A stretch of 64,000 nt of DNA from Henricia sp. BOLD:AAB3569 (taxonomy: Eukaryota > Echinodermata > Asteroidea > Spinulosida > Echinasteridae). Each line of letters opens with the position of its first letter. Within the stretch, counting starts at the first letter, position 1. This document shows positions 1-11,024 of this stretch, in pieces. The notes beneath the pieces were generated by a model. That model ran no database searches and was not told where the DNA came from. It saw only the letters and a program-made list of their open reading frames with translations. The DNA lies in contig JBBELK010000096.1 in assembly GCA_037783545.1 (NCBI GenBank), forward strand, positions 1,488,001 to 1,552,000, read 5' to 3'. Position numbers and translations under genes: made by a program.

Positions 1-139
1 AACTCAGTGGATCTCGAGAAATCAAAACGTGGAGGCAGATTCCCTAAGCAGACAAGAGGACTTGGATGACTGGGGCTATCCCACGAGTTTTTCAAATTTG
101 TGGATGGAATGTGGGGCCCACATTCGGTAGACACTACCG

Positions 140-3100
140 CATGGCACTTAGTAACTGCAATGATGCAGACTATGAACATTGGCATGTTTCCACACTGCCG
201 CAAGGCACTTAGTAACTGCAATGATGCAGACTATGATAATTGGCATGTTTCCGCACTGCCGCAAGGCACTTAGTAACTGCAATGATGCAGACTATGAACA
301 TTGGCATGTTTCCACACTGCCGCAAGGCACTTAGTAACTGCAATGATGCAGACTATGATAATTGGCATGTTTCCACACTGCCGCAAGGCACTTAGTAACT
401 GCAATGATGCAGACTATGAACATTGGCATGTTTCCACACTGCCGCAAAGCACTTAGTAACTGCAATGATGCAGACTATGAACATTGGCATGTTTCCACAC
501 TGCCGCAAGGCACTTAGTAACTGCAATGATGCAGACTATGAACATTGGCATGTTTCCGCACTGCCGCAAGGCACTTAGTAACTGCAATGATGCAGACTAT
601 GAACATTGGCATGTTTCTACACTGCCGCAAAACACTTAGTAACTGCAATGATGCAGACTATGAACATTGGCATGTTTCCACGCTGCCGCAAAGCACTTAG
701 TAACTGCAATGATGCAGACTATGAACATTGGCATGTTTCCACACTGCCGCAAAGCACTTAGTAACTGCAATGATGCAGACTATGAACATTGGCATGTTTC
801 CACACTGCCGCAAGGCACTTAGTAACTGCAATGATGCAGACTATGAACATTGGCATGTTTCCGCACTGCCGCAAGGCACTTAGTAACTGCAATGATGCAG
901 ACTATGAACATTGGCATGTTTCTACACTGCCGCAAGGCACTTAGTAACTGCAATGATGCAGACTATGAACATTGTCATGTTTCTATACTGCCGCAAGGCA
1001 CTTAGTAACTGCAATGATGCAGACTATGAACATTGGCATGTTTCCACACTGCCGCAAGGCACTTAGTAACTGCAATGATGCAGACTATGATAATTGGCAT
1101 GTTTCCACACTGCCGCAAGGCACTTAGTAACTGCAATGATGCAGACTATGAACATTGGCATGTTTCCACACTGCCGCAAAGCACTTAGTAACTGCAATGA
1201 TGCAGACTATGAACATTGGCATGTTTCCACACTGCCGAAAGGCACTTAGTAACTGCAATGATGCAGACTATGAACATTGGCATGTTTCCGCACTGCCGCA
1301 AGGCACTTAGTAACTGCAATGATGCAGACTATGAACATTGGCATGTTTCTACACTGCCGCAAAACACTTAGTAACTGCAATGATGCAGACTATGAACATT
1401 GGCATGTTTCCACACTGCCGCAAAGCACTTAGTAACTGCAATGATGCAGACTATGAACATTGGCATGTTTCCACACTGCCGCAAAGCACTTAGTAACTGC
1501 AATGATGCAGACTATGAACATTGGCATGTTTCCACACTGCCGCAAGGCACTTAGTAACTGCAATGATGCAGACTATGAACATTGGCATGTTTCCGCACTG
1601 CCGCAAGGCACTTAGTAACTGCAATGATGCAGACTATGAACATTTGCATGTTTCTACACTGCCGCAAGGCACTTAGTAACTGCAATGATGCAGACTATGA
1701 ACATTGGCATGTTTCTACACTGCCGCAAGGCACTTAGTAACTGCATTGATGCAGACTATGAACATTGTCATGTTTCTACACTGCCGCAAGGCACTTAGTA
1801 ACTGCAATGATGCAGACTATGAACATTGGCATGTTTCCACACTGCCGCAAAGCACTTAGTAACTGCAATGATGCAGACTATGAACATTGGCATGTTTCCG
1901 CACTGCCGCAAGGCACTTAGTAACTGCAATGATGCAGACTATGAACATTGGCATGTTTCCACACTGCCGCAAAGCACTTAGTAACTGCAATGATGCAGAC
2001 TATGAACATTGGCATGTTTCCACACTGCCGCAAGGCACTTTAGTAACTGCAATGATGCAGACTATGAACATTGGCATGTTTCCACACTGCCGCAAAGCAC
2101 TTAGTAACTGCAATGATGCAGACTATGAACATTGGCATGTTTCCGCACTGCCGCAAGGCACTTAGTAACTGCAACGATGCAGACTATGAACATTGGCATG
2201 TTTCCGCACTGCCGCAAGGCACTTAGTAACTGCAATGATGCAGACTATGAACATTGGCATGTTTCCACACTGCCGCAAGGCACTTAGTAACTGCAATGAT
2301 GCAGACTATGAACATTGGCATGTTTCCGCACTGCCGCAAGGCACTTAGTAACTGCAATGATGCAGACTATGAACATTGGCATGTTTCTACACTGCCGCAA
2401 AGCACTTAGTAACTGCAATGATGCAGACTATGAACATTGGCATGTTTCCACACTGCCGCAAAGCACTTAGTAACTGCAATGATGCAGACTATGAACATTG
2501 GCATGTTTCCACACTGCCGCAAAGCACTTAGTAACTGCAATGATGCAGACTATGAACATTGGCATGTTTCCACACTGCCGCAAGGCACTTAGTAACTGCA
2601 ATGATGCAGACTATGAACATTGGCATGTTTCCGCACTGCCGCAAGGCACTTAGTAACTGCAATGATGCAGACTATGAACATTGGCATGTTTCTACACTGC
2701 CGCAAGGCACTTAGTAACTGCAATGATGCAGACTATGAACATTGTCATGTTGCTACACTGCCGCAAGGCACTTAGTAACTGCAATGATGCAGACTATGAA
2801 CATTGGCATGTTTCCACACTGCCGCAAAGCACTTAGTAACTGCAATGATGCAGACTATGAACATTGGCATGTTTCCGCACTGCCGCAAGGCACTTAGTAA
2901 CTGCAATGATGCAGACTATGAACATTGGCATGTTTCCACACTGCCGCAAAGCACTTAGTAACTGCAATGATGCAGACTATGAACATTGGCATGTTTCCGC
3001 ACTGCCGCAAGGCACTTAGTAACTGCAATGATGCAGACTATGAACATTGGCATGTTTCCACACTGCCGCAAGGCACTTAGTAACTGCAATGATGCAGACT

Positions 3101-3265
3101 ATGAACATTGGCATGTTTCCGCACTGCCGCAAGGCACTTAGTAACTGCAATGATGCAGACTATGAACATTGGCATGTTTCCGCACTGCCGCAAGGCACTT
3201 AGTAACTGCAATGATGCAGACTATGAACATTGGCATGTTTCCGCACTGCCGCAAGGCACTTAGTA
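140..3265. repeat. 61-bp satellite/minisatellite array, about 51 units
   Basis: The segment is a head-to-tail array with a constant 61-bp period; for example CAAGGCACTT recurs at 201 and 262. Units differ by a few substitutions only. One extra T near 2040 is the only phase change I see. Each unit holds CTGCAATGATGCAG, an imperfect palindrome with CTGCA/TGCAG arms. Variant units recur at multiples of 61 bp, which suggests a higher-order pattern. Because 61 is not a multiple of three, short open frames appear and close every few units; I see no coding function. I cannot say whether it is centromeric, intergenic or inside a gene. Bases 1-139 before it hold nothing I recognise. Confidence 0.97.
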
Positions 3266-3430
3266 CATGTAACTACAATGATGCAGATTTGGCATGAAAA
3301 TTAGCATGTTTCCACACTGCCGCATGACACTCAGAACTACAATGATGTAGATTTGGCATGAAAATTGGCATGTTCAAGTTTCCACATTGCCGCATGGCAC
3401 TCAGTAACTGCAATGATGCAGACGTTGCAT
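3266..3430. repeat. Degenerate right edge of the 61-bp array
   Basis: About three diverged units follow the homogeneous array. They keep the words ACTACAATGATG(C/T)AG, GGCATG and CACTGCCGCATG, but have insertions of 10-20 bases and lose the fixed 61-bp spacing. Diverged flanking units are typical of tandem arrays homogenised in their centre by unequal exchange. Bases 3431-3720 hold nothing else I can identify. Confidence 0.8.
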
Positions 3431-3720
3431 GACAATTGGTATGATAATTCATAAAGTACATGTTTAAGACGTCACATAATTTTGTAATAATTTTCATTTA
3501 CCCATTCAATGTTAATATTACAGACTTCCAGATTATCGACGCACATTGGACCGTGTTATGAAAGCCTCAAGAGCACCCAGTACATTACGGAAGTAGGAGA
3601 GACACTTTGCCGAATACACGGTTTACCACACATCCCAGCAAAGATTCTTTATGGAACTGTTTACATCAAATGCACCTTATAGTAAGATTGAAGGTCTGTT
3701 TTATAGCATAAAATGGTATC

Positions 3721-4132
3721 ATGATTGTACTCCATACATCACCAAAAACCCCTGCGATGCAAAATTTCTCTGTTTCGTTATCAAAATATATTGACTTAGC
3801 AGGAATAACTGACTTCACCGATAAGTTTCTGTTTAGACCAATGATTTTTGTTAAATCTGTTCAAGTTCACAGGCTAAGAAATTGTCAACTTTCTTATACC
3901 AGATGTAGGGAGACTTTCAATGATGCACTCGAACAAGTCGGTGTCGACTCTAAGCGATTTGGCTTACACAGTTTACGCTCTGGCGGAGCCACAGCAGCTG
4001 CTGCCCTAGGAGTGCCTGACAGACTGTTTAAGAAACACGGAAGATGGCACTCCGAAATTGCGAAGGATGGATACGTTATTAAAGGAGTCGGTAGAGAAAA
4101 AGCTTGATGTATCACTTAACTTAGGTTTGTAA
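3721..4132 (+). pseudogene. DIRS/Ngaro-type tyrosine recombinase, C-terminal fragment
   Basis: The translation contains the C-terminal catalytic half of the tyrosine recombinase encoded by DIRS, PAT and Ngaro retroelements. Visible are LSYTR near residue 59, the catalytic arginine in GLHSLRSGGATAAA, the histidine in KKHGRWHSE, and the tyrosine in AKDGYV. In such elements this enzyme inserts a circular DNA intermediate without target-site duplication. Just after the catalytic tyrosine the frame breaks. The family-like C-terminal tail (ESVEKKLDVSLNLGL) continues in the next frame to a stop at 4130-4132, so a small indel has disabled it. No reverse transcriptase or N-terminal recombinase half lies beside it. 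It is a relic and is not contiguous with the DIRS-like element at 24.4-27.9 kb. Confidence 0.85.
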
Positions 4133-4472
4133 ATTTAAATTATTTAAATTTCATTTAAGTGAGCAAAGCTCGTTAAGCTTTTGTTTTATAGCACGACCAG
4201 GAAACATGGTCGATACAAGTTGATGTGGTAAAATATAAAAGAATTAAAACTGCACGATTATCGGTTTCTTATGCTCCTCCCGTTCTTTGTTACTCGAGGA
4301 GGCGGATGTAAGATGTCTGCCTGTAGCTCGTCGCCGAAGAACGATGTTACCCCATTGGTGGTGCATTTAACATGTTCTTTCTTGTAGGTTGGGTTAAGTC
4401 AGTGGGGGGAGCGGCGTGGCGCGATAGAAACTAATTTATTCACGGTTGAGCCCGCGAATTAGTGAATAAAAG
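4133..4472. other. Non-coding stretch after the recombinase fragment
   Basis: No ORF or RNA is recognised. Near 4437-4469 there is a short inverted repeat, TTTATTCAC...GTGAATAAA, just before the Tc1-like insertion. It may be part of the 3' region of the same recombinase-encoding element, but I have no second copy in the window to prove it. Confidence 0.4.
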
Positions 4473-5030
4473 TACAGTTTGGTCCTCAATATCTCGTGGT
4501 GTTCGTGCCCCGTGACTGCACAAAGCAGTTTAACTTAATAAGAAAATGCCACGCATGTCCATTCAAGACGGGGCCATTGCCATAGACCTGCTAGTGACCC
4601 TTACACCTGTAAAACAAGTAGCCCGTAGGATGGGAGTCGGACCAAATGCAATAAGAAAATTGCGTTCAAGAACTGGTCGACCCAACGTTACTACCACTTC
4701 AGACGATCACTTTGTGACAATGCATGTCCACACAGGGCAAGAGTGGTCAATGAGCTTTTAGAGATTAAAGAAATTGACCGGATGATATGGCCAGCAAACT
4801 CCCCAGATCTCAATCCCATAGAACATATTGTGTGGGATCAACTGAAGCGGACATTTGAGCGGAGAGCTGATGATCAAACGACACTCCAGCTTTGCCTCAG
4901 ACGCTGCAGGAGTGGATTACCCTTCCGCAGCGGAGGATCACCCGTCTCATTAACACAATATGCGTGATCGATGTCATCAGGTGTTACAAAAACACGGTAG
5001 TTACACAAGAGACTGAGGACCAAAACTGTA
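4473..5030 (+). mobile_element. Internally deleted Tc1/mariner-like element with TA duplication
   Basis: The element runs from about 4475 to 5028. Terminal inverted repeats begin CAGTTTGGTCCTCAAT on the left and CAGTTTTGGTCCTCAGT (reverse complement) on the right. Both ends are bordered by TA (4473-4474 and 5029-5030), the target duplication expected of Tc1/mariner transposons. At 554 bp it is far below the usual 1.3-1.6 kb of an autonomous member. It carries only the two ends of a transposase gene, so it could move only with a transposase supplied in trans. Confidence 0.9.
4546..4967 (+). pseudogene. Tc1-like transposase remnant (HTH start fused to DDE end)
   Basis: The first open frame (4546-4761, ATG start) reads MPRMSIQDGAIAIDLLVTL, then VKQVARRMGVGPNAIRKL, a helix-turn-helix of the paired-like DNA-binding domain, then GRPNVTT. 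The second (4743-4967, other frame) has IDRMIWPANSPDLNPIEHI followed by WDQLKR. WPANSPDLNPIE is the hallmark around the last part of the DD34E catalytic domain. Everything between is missing and the halves are out of frame, so no active transposase can be made. It belongs to the 554-bp element that surrounds it. Confidence 0.88.
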
Positions 5031-5282
5031 CTTGTCATGTGTGAAAAGATTTGGAAATAATTTGTTTACTGTATTTTGCAATTTTTGAAAAGTGTAAATT
5101 TCACCTTTAAATGCTGCTCATTAATGCATAACATTATACCACTTGAAATGCACGTTCCATGCATTGCACTAATCACTTACACCAAGTTTCGTGTGATTCC
5201 GAAATTTACTTTGGGAGATATAAGCAATTATTTAGGGTGAACTTACTTTTGTTGAGGTGTTTATATAGGTCAGTGCTCTTAC
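5031..5282. other. Intron sequence downstream of carboxypeptidase exon 5
   Basis: AT-rich DNA with no ORF or repeat that I can place. It follows the exon 5 donor on the minus strand, so it belongs to the next intron of the carboxypeptidase gene if that gene continues past the window edge. Confidence 0.5.
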
Positions 5283-5471
5283 CAGTGACGGGGTACCAGT
5301 CTGCTCCGTTGGTAATACCGTCTGCGAACCCCGAATCGCCACGAGGGCCACACGCGTTCTCTTTGAGCAGATGCATTCTGGGATGCAATTTTGAATACGT
5401 TCTGGCCAAGAATCGGAACACCTCGTCATCCGGGCTCTTGTGGTACAGGGTCTCCATTGCATTCTCGGCTT
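5283..5471 (-). CDS. Metallocarboxypeptidase (M14, CPM/CPD-like), exon 5
   Basis: This minus-strand exon encodes AENAMETLYHKSPDDEVFRF, LARTYSKLHPRM and then FADGITNGADWYPVTG. In carboxypeptidases M, D, N and E the same stretch reads SPDD-VF--LA-TY, then F--G-TNG--WYP--GG, just before the segment carrying the catalytic glutamate. The acceptor (..TGTAG, exon starts at 5471) and donor (GTAAGAG just below 5283) are canonical. The exon begins in phase 1, matching the end of exon 4, and ends in phase 1. Intron 4 before it is 23,518 bp. The following exons, with the catalytic Glu and the transthyretin-like domain expected in this family, are not found in 1-5282 and must lie outside the window. Confidence 0.93.
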
Positions 5472-5574
5472 CTACAGTTTTGCAAGTTAAGCAACACAAT
5501 TTATAATTTGCAGTTTTGTATTTATTGTCATAATCAATTTTAAACAGAGAGCACTCTTTTCTTGAGGGACATAT

Positions 5575-6520
5575 ACACCCAACACAGAAAGTAAGTTCCG
5601 TTTCTTTTGGCCAGTGTTCACTGGCCAAAAGAATTTTATAATTTTGCGCCAAAACAGAAGTTGCATTGTTGTCAATCTGTTCATTTTTACCCCCTGAAGA
5701 AATTGTTTTCTGGCCATTATTACGCCTTTTCGTAACTTCTGTTAACTTAAGTAAGATTATCTACAAGAACTGTTCAATAATGAGTGGGTCCTCCGTCTTT
5801 TGCAATCACCTCTACATGGGCAAACGCATGCAACAGGCAAAACAGATCAGAAGATGACAGACTATTTTATAGCCACTGTAATCCCAAAGAATTTTAACAC
5901 AGGGTTTACATCACAAAGAAAGTATTTTTTCTATAAACTCGGTGTGATTTACATGTAATACCACATGACAGTGCATCTGCAGTAATAATGTCGACTTGCG
6001 TGACAAAGTCTTGTATTACAGGAATAAAATACATTTACAGGAAAATCCAACACTTGGGAGACAACGGGAGACAACGGGATTGAGCGTAAGGAATGGCCAG
6101 CAGGATTCCCCGACTGCAACCTATGGGATGACATTAAGCGGAAGGCCAACAATTAATAAGTGAATGACGACACTTCTTTGCAGGATTTGCAAGTACGCAT
6201 TTTACAGCAGGTCTAGGCAAACTTATCAGCAGCGCATTTAAAGTTTGACGAACAGCATGCGCAAATAATGTCTTGAGGTGATTGCAAAAGACGGCGGGCC
6301 CACTCATTATTGAACAGTTCTTGCAGATAAGCACTCTGTTACATAATTAAAGTGATGTCAAGGGGTAATAACGGCAAGAAAACAGTTTTTCAGTGTGTAA
6401 AAGTGAACATATTGACAAAAGTGCAACTGCTGTTTTGGCGCAAAATGTCATAAAATGCGTGATTTCTAAGTGAAAACGGTGTCTATACTGGCCAAAAGTT
6501 GTGTGTGTAAGACATCGGTG
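5575..6520. mobile_element. Element with long imperfect inverted repeats, about 100 bp from exon 5
   Basis: The left arm (about 5575-5830) and the right arm (about 6250-6520) are inverted copies of each other. Shared words include TTTTGCGCCAAAACAG, CAAGAACTGTTCAATAATG and CGTCTTTTGCAATCACCTC. Arms of about 260 bp surround a 420-bp centre with no coding potential. This looks like a non-autonomous fold-back or MITE-like DNA element inside intron 4. I could not define a target-site duplication, so exact ends and superfamily are open. Confidence 0.65.
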
Positions 6521-8330
6521 TACACATCGCATTTTGAATAACAAAAATCAATAAAATAGTTTTTGAGTTACATCAAAAAGTATTAGACGGGAACTAACTG
6601 TTTGTGTTGGTATAGAAGTACAGGTAATTCTGCTCGAAATGTAGTGGTGCTATACAAGTGATAATAGTAAGGTTTCGGCGTGCACGGTTAGAGAGCACGA
6701 CAATTATACGTTTAGCCGAGACCGCACCCCAACCCCCGCGCCAGCAGCAAAGGAGTTCCGTCTTGCAAGAGGAGTTCCGTTCATGAAGACGAAAACAGAG
6801 CACACTGTTCGAAACGTCGAGTTCACACTCACCGGTTCTTTCCAGAACCACATATATACAAAAGAGATTCACACGGTACTACCGCAAACCCGTACACATA
6901 TTGATTTCCGTCTGACTTAAACAGCTAGAATCCCCCTTCCACATTTTTTTAGTTTTTCTGTTTATCATGGAGGTATATGTGTCTACAACACCATCACAAC
7001 TTGTTTTTTACAAAAAAATCGACAGACTTTTGCTTAAAACGTAAAGCAGTTCCAACCCTCTTCACCCAAATTCTGAAACGCTCGAGGTCACTCGGCTTGT
7101 TTATCAACAGGGTTTTGACGTCATCCTGAGAAACATACAAAACGGTCTGTGCAGTATTGAATGGAAAATACACGAAGTGAATGTTTATCATGCCTATTTT
7201 GTCCTTGTAATTCAAAATACAAACGTGAAAAACACTTCATCTAATATGACAGCAATCTACTATTACCTGTTTTGTGAAAAAACGATGAAATTGTGGCTCA
7301 CAGTGAAGCTCTTTTGAAGTAAATACTGGTGCATTGCGACGGGTGGTTTTGTCACGGAACGAACGGCATTCACAGCGGTCTGTGTACGGTCCACTGCGGG
7401 CGTAGTTTCCACGTGTTTGGACATCGGCCGTACAAGTTATAGAATGAGCGACTCATTTTTCTCTCTCTTGGTAATAGAAAAGAAAATCTTTCTGCTCTTT
7501 TTTTTCATAGTGTCTGGTAAAACATGCAACCACGCAGCTACTGGGCATATCTCTGGCTTTTTGGAACAACAAAATTCTTCAAAAAACACCATCTAAAAGA
7601 GACGGTTTTCCAGTTAAGACTCGTATGATGTACTAAGTCAATGAAGCATGGCATACAAATTGTTTTCAACAAAATCTTACCATGGAGGAAGGAAGTCTTT
7701 TCCTCCATGATCTTACTGCTAAAGTTGCTTCCTTGTCACCAAATTTAATCTTTCTGGGGCATTTATCATGTCGTATTTAGAAGACTTTATTAGTGATATT
7801 TATATACCCTGAATAAACAGTTCTTTACTATTTGTTACGATGAACAAGTTCAAGGGTCTGTCAACCTGCGACAAACCACGACAACTTACAACAACTTACG
7901 ACAATTACTCATCTATGACAAGTTACGATTACTTACGAAAAACACTGCCACTGTGTGACAATTGTACTGGCTCTGGTGATCTTAATAAATCATGAATTTT
8001 GGGAATTTCAAAGCCAAATCGCACAATGGGAGCTAAGCCGGTATTCCGCTGTGCAATATTTTCTTACGACTAGTACGTCGCAATTATCTTAAGATATGAT
8101 ACAGGTACAATTTCGTAGCGTCTCGCAGGTTGTCACAAGACTTTTGTACAGTGCAATAGTAGGAAGTATTATATGGTTTTCTTAAGGATTCTCAGCAACT
8201 TCACGACATATCTTTTAATTTGCAAATTCTAACGCTTACGAAATGTTACAATGTGCAATTTATTCCGAAAACATACAAATGTTTGCATTTATTTTATTAT
8301 AGTGATCTCCCAATTAACAGTTCCTTAAGA
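6521..8330. other. Intron 4 sequence with a short dispersed repeat
   Basis: No gene is recognised. The segment near 7720-7800 (CTTTCTGGGGCATTTATCAT and flanks) resembles 37650-37740 in the same orientation, so it is a dispersed repeat. Around 7850-7930 a CGACAA/TTACGACAA word recurs several times. A 73-codon minus-strand frame at 6994-7215 has no recognisable domain and begins without ATG. Confidence 0.4.
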
Positions 8331-8333
8331 TAA

Positions 8334-9645
8334 TAATAATAATAATAATAATAATAATCAGCATTTATAGAGCGCTCTTACACGAGGTATCACAGCGCTT
8401 AACAATGACAACTATGACTTAAACAAAAATGTCTTTACAGTTTTCTTAAAACTTTATAATGACGATGATGTGCGAATATCCTTAGGCAGAATGTTCCAAA
8501 GGCGTGGGGCGTATGCATAGAACCCTAGTTCGCCCACCGAAGAGCGCACCCTTGGTACAACAAGCAATAAATTGTCCGAGGAAGACCTAAGACCAGGCCG
8601 TCCAGGCTGGTACACATCGATGAGGTCAGTGAGATATGATGGAGCCTTGTTATGGAAACATCTATAAACCAAAGTGAGAATTTTGAAAACAATTCGATGA
8701 TGAACCGGAAGCCAGTGAAGTTGATGAAGGAGGGGTGTAACATGATCGTATTTCCTGTTTCTATAAATCAGCTTAGCCGCACGGTTCTGAATACGTTGTA
8801 GCCTTTGAACATTTGATGATGAAATACCTTGAAGCAAGGCATTAGCATAGTCAAGCCTTGAGGTGATAACAGCGCGGACTGCCTGCTCGCATGTAGGTTT
8901 GTCGATGTATTGCCTTATACGGCCCAAGTTGCAAAGATGAAAGTTAAGGGAACGACACGTAGATGACACATGATGGTCCATCTTCATTGTGGAATCAAAT
9001 TCCACTCCAAGATTTCGAACGGTGTTGGATGGTTTAATAACGGCACTCCCAATTTGAAGTGACACATTCGACAAAAGATGTCTTGCATATGGAGTTGTGA
9101 CAACCAAGAACTGTGTCTTGTCAGAGTTGAGCTTCAGCATGTTGTGCAACATCCACTTTTGCAAGTCGGCAATGCATGCTGACAAAGATGACAGACCAGC
9201 CTCAACAGCATCAGCGTTCTTTGGATTAACAGCAATGTACAGCTGTACATCATCTGCGTATAAGTGATACGACACGCCCTGATGCTGCTTGATTACATTA
9301 GAGATGGGGCGGGTATACATGGTGAACAGTTGCGGGCCAATCACTGAGCCCTGAGGGACTCCGCAGTTGAGAGGTTCAGGTTCCGACAACTCATTGTCGA
9401 TCTTGACCCTGCATGTTCTGCCACGTAAATATGACCTTAGCCATGTCACAGGGGCATCTGAGAATCCGAAGTCTCTTGACAAACGATGGAGCAATACTGA
9501 GTGGTCAACCAAATCAAAGGCCGCTGATAGGTCAAGGAACACCAACATGACTGCTTGCTTCTGATCAAGGGCCTTCATAATGTCACTCTTAACCTTCAGC
9601 AAAGCAGTCTCGGTACTATGACCACTCCGATAAGCCGATTGGAGT
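8334..9645 (-). mobile_element. CR1-like non-LTR retrotransposon, 5'-truncated
   Basis: Read on the minus strand, the segment holds the C-terminal half of a reverse transcriptase, a short 3'UTR with GCGCTCTATAAATGCTG, and a 3' tail of ATT repeats (8334-8357 on the plus strand, as AAT). A 3' microsatellite tail and 5' truncation are normal for CR1/L2-type elements, which move by target-primed reverse transcription and often stop early. The 5' break lies near 9645. I could not define a target duplication. Confidence 0.9.
8417..9645 (-). pseudogene. CR1-like reverse transcriptase, C-terminal part
   Basis: The frame starts inside SAYRSGHSTETALLKVKSDI and then shows the RT motifs in order: VFLDLSAAFDLVDH (first catalytic Asp), NCGVPQGSVIGPQLF, and YHLYADDVQLY (the YADD pair). 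The C-terminal 'thumb' words ITSRLDYANALL, RLQRIQNRAAKLI and LHWLPVHHRI follow. These are typical of the CR1/L2 group. An in-frame TAA near 8451 interrupts the C-terminus, with similar coding (SFKKTVKTFLFKS) continuing to 8417. The endonuclease is absent, so the copy is dead. Confidence 0.92.
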
Positions 9646-9955
9646 TAATTAACGGAATCGTGACGTAATTTTACGGACGCGTCCGGCCGACGGCTGTTTC
9701 TTGTTATTCCACAACGTGGCGTTTTGAAACAACATGTTGACAATTGACTCCAGTGTTGACGTTTTTTTCCGATGGAGATAGCGATGTTTTTTCTTGCTCA
9801 TCGCATTCATTTCATGACGACAGCGACGAAGAATCATCCAGTGAATTTCCTACGGTTGAACCGTATCAGTTTGAGCCAGAATTAACCAAAGAATAAATCC
9901 GAGAACAACGCGAGTCCGGTGTTCGAATCGACGACCGAAGTCCACAAGTCCAGCT
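9646..9955. other. Spacer between the CR1-like copy and the inverted TIR elements
   Basis: A plus-strand frame around 9810-9890 reads SDEESSSEFPTVEPYQFEPE before a stop. It looks protein-like (acidic, then PYQFEP) and could be a fragment of a transposon-encoded protein, but it is too short to assign. The TIR element at 9956 begins directly after it. Confidence 0.3.
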
Positions 9956-10889
9956 TAATGCTACGTTTACACCATGTCCCCGGCAGTCCCGGCGCCCCAG
10001 TAGAGGAGCACCGTGGAAGCACCGGGATGGACGTCGGGGAGCGTAGGGGACCGGGGTGGCGAAACGTGAATGACCGTAGCTCACCTTTGCCACCGGCCGG
10101 TGACCGGCCAATGAGCAGCTCTGTCAAAAATTTTGCCCCGGCAGTCCCGGCACTAATCGTCCTGGGCCGCAGTGGGACGGGGCTTCCGTCACAGGGCGTG
10201 ACGGACCGCAGTGTGCCTTGACTCACCGGGGTGTGGCACGTGGGGTGCCGGGGACCTCTGATCGCCTCACGCTCCGCCACGTTTGGAAGCCCGGCACCCC
10301 ACGGTCTGCCAGGGCCCGTCACGGTAGTGACGTCAAGTCAAGGTGTGTGACGGTTGTTGCTCAGGGCCAGTTACGCCTCACTGCGTCGCGCTCCAGGACG
10401 AAGTGAAAATGAAGGTGTGGAGCGCACTATTTATACCCACCGGGGCTCACCGGGAGACCACCGGGTGACCACCGGGGCGTGAAACGTGACAGCTGCCACG
10501 TTCAGTCGCAGGGCGTCGCAGCAGACCCTCGCACACCGTTGGGAACGTATTGGGCCGGGACAACAAACGTGACACGAACGGGACGGACGTGAGGCACCGC
10601 ATCAGAACTTAGCAGGCCGGCCTGGGACGTGGACCCATCCGTAGTGGAACGGCGCTTGAAACGTAGAGCGCCGTCCCGGTTCCGGGGCGCGCCGTCCGCC
10701 TCGCGTCCCGGAACCGGCACGGCGCGCCACGCTTTCCGTACCGGGACGTAACGCACCGTGGTAGAACGCAACACACCGGCTCAACTAGGGCTGAGTCGAG
10801 CCAAAGTAATAAAAGACAATAACAGTTCCACCGCACGCCACGTTTTGGCCAAACCGGGGCGCCGGGGACATGGTGTAAACGTAGCATTA
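9956..10889 (-). mobile_element. CpG-rich TIR element (MITE-like), copy 1
   Basis: The 934-bp element is bounded by TAATGCTACGTTTACACC on the left and its reverse complement GGTGTAAACGTAGCATTA on the right. Beyond the TIRs the ends continue with the similar CATGTCCCCGGC. It has no transposase ORF. It is strongly GC- and CpG-rich in an AT-rich setting. Copy 2 lies in opposite orientation 135 bp away, and most of the interior aligns as an inverted repeat. A perfect TATAAATAG lies inside on the minus strand. The superfamily is unknown; TA is a possible target duplication but is ambiguous because it is included in the TIR. Confidence 0.85.
10427..10435 (-). promoter_or_regulatory. TATA-box-like TATAAATAG inside TIR element copy 1
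   Basis: The consensus TATA word lies in GC-rich DNA and is followed on the minus strand by CTCCACACCTTCATTTTCAC. That places a pyrimidine-A initiator-like site about 25 bp downstream. The same arrangement is kept in copy 2. Promoter activity is inferred from sequence alone. Confidence 0.4.
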
Positions 10890-11024
10890 GGGGGAGTCCT
10901 CGGGCCCCAAATCGTGCTGGGTATAAGGAGATCTTAAGCAAAAATCACATAGAACACGGTACGTGCACGGTGGCGTACGGTAGAGCGCGGTGCTATACCG
11001 TGCTCTACCGGCCCGAAAATCGCG

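Noticed and set aside
1887-2165. 92-aa ORF through the satellite
   Set aside because: It results from the 61-bp period drifting through three frames; the protein is just repeat units, one unit pattern repeated.
140-3430. CRISPR array
   Set aside because: The repeats are contiguous 61-bp units without unique spacers, and the window is clearly eukaryotic.
9810-9900. Acidic SDEESSSEF...PYQFEP protein-like fragment
   Set aside because: Too short, with a stop right after it; resemblance to transposon-encoded proteins is only an impression.
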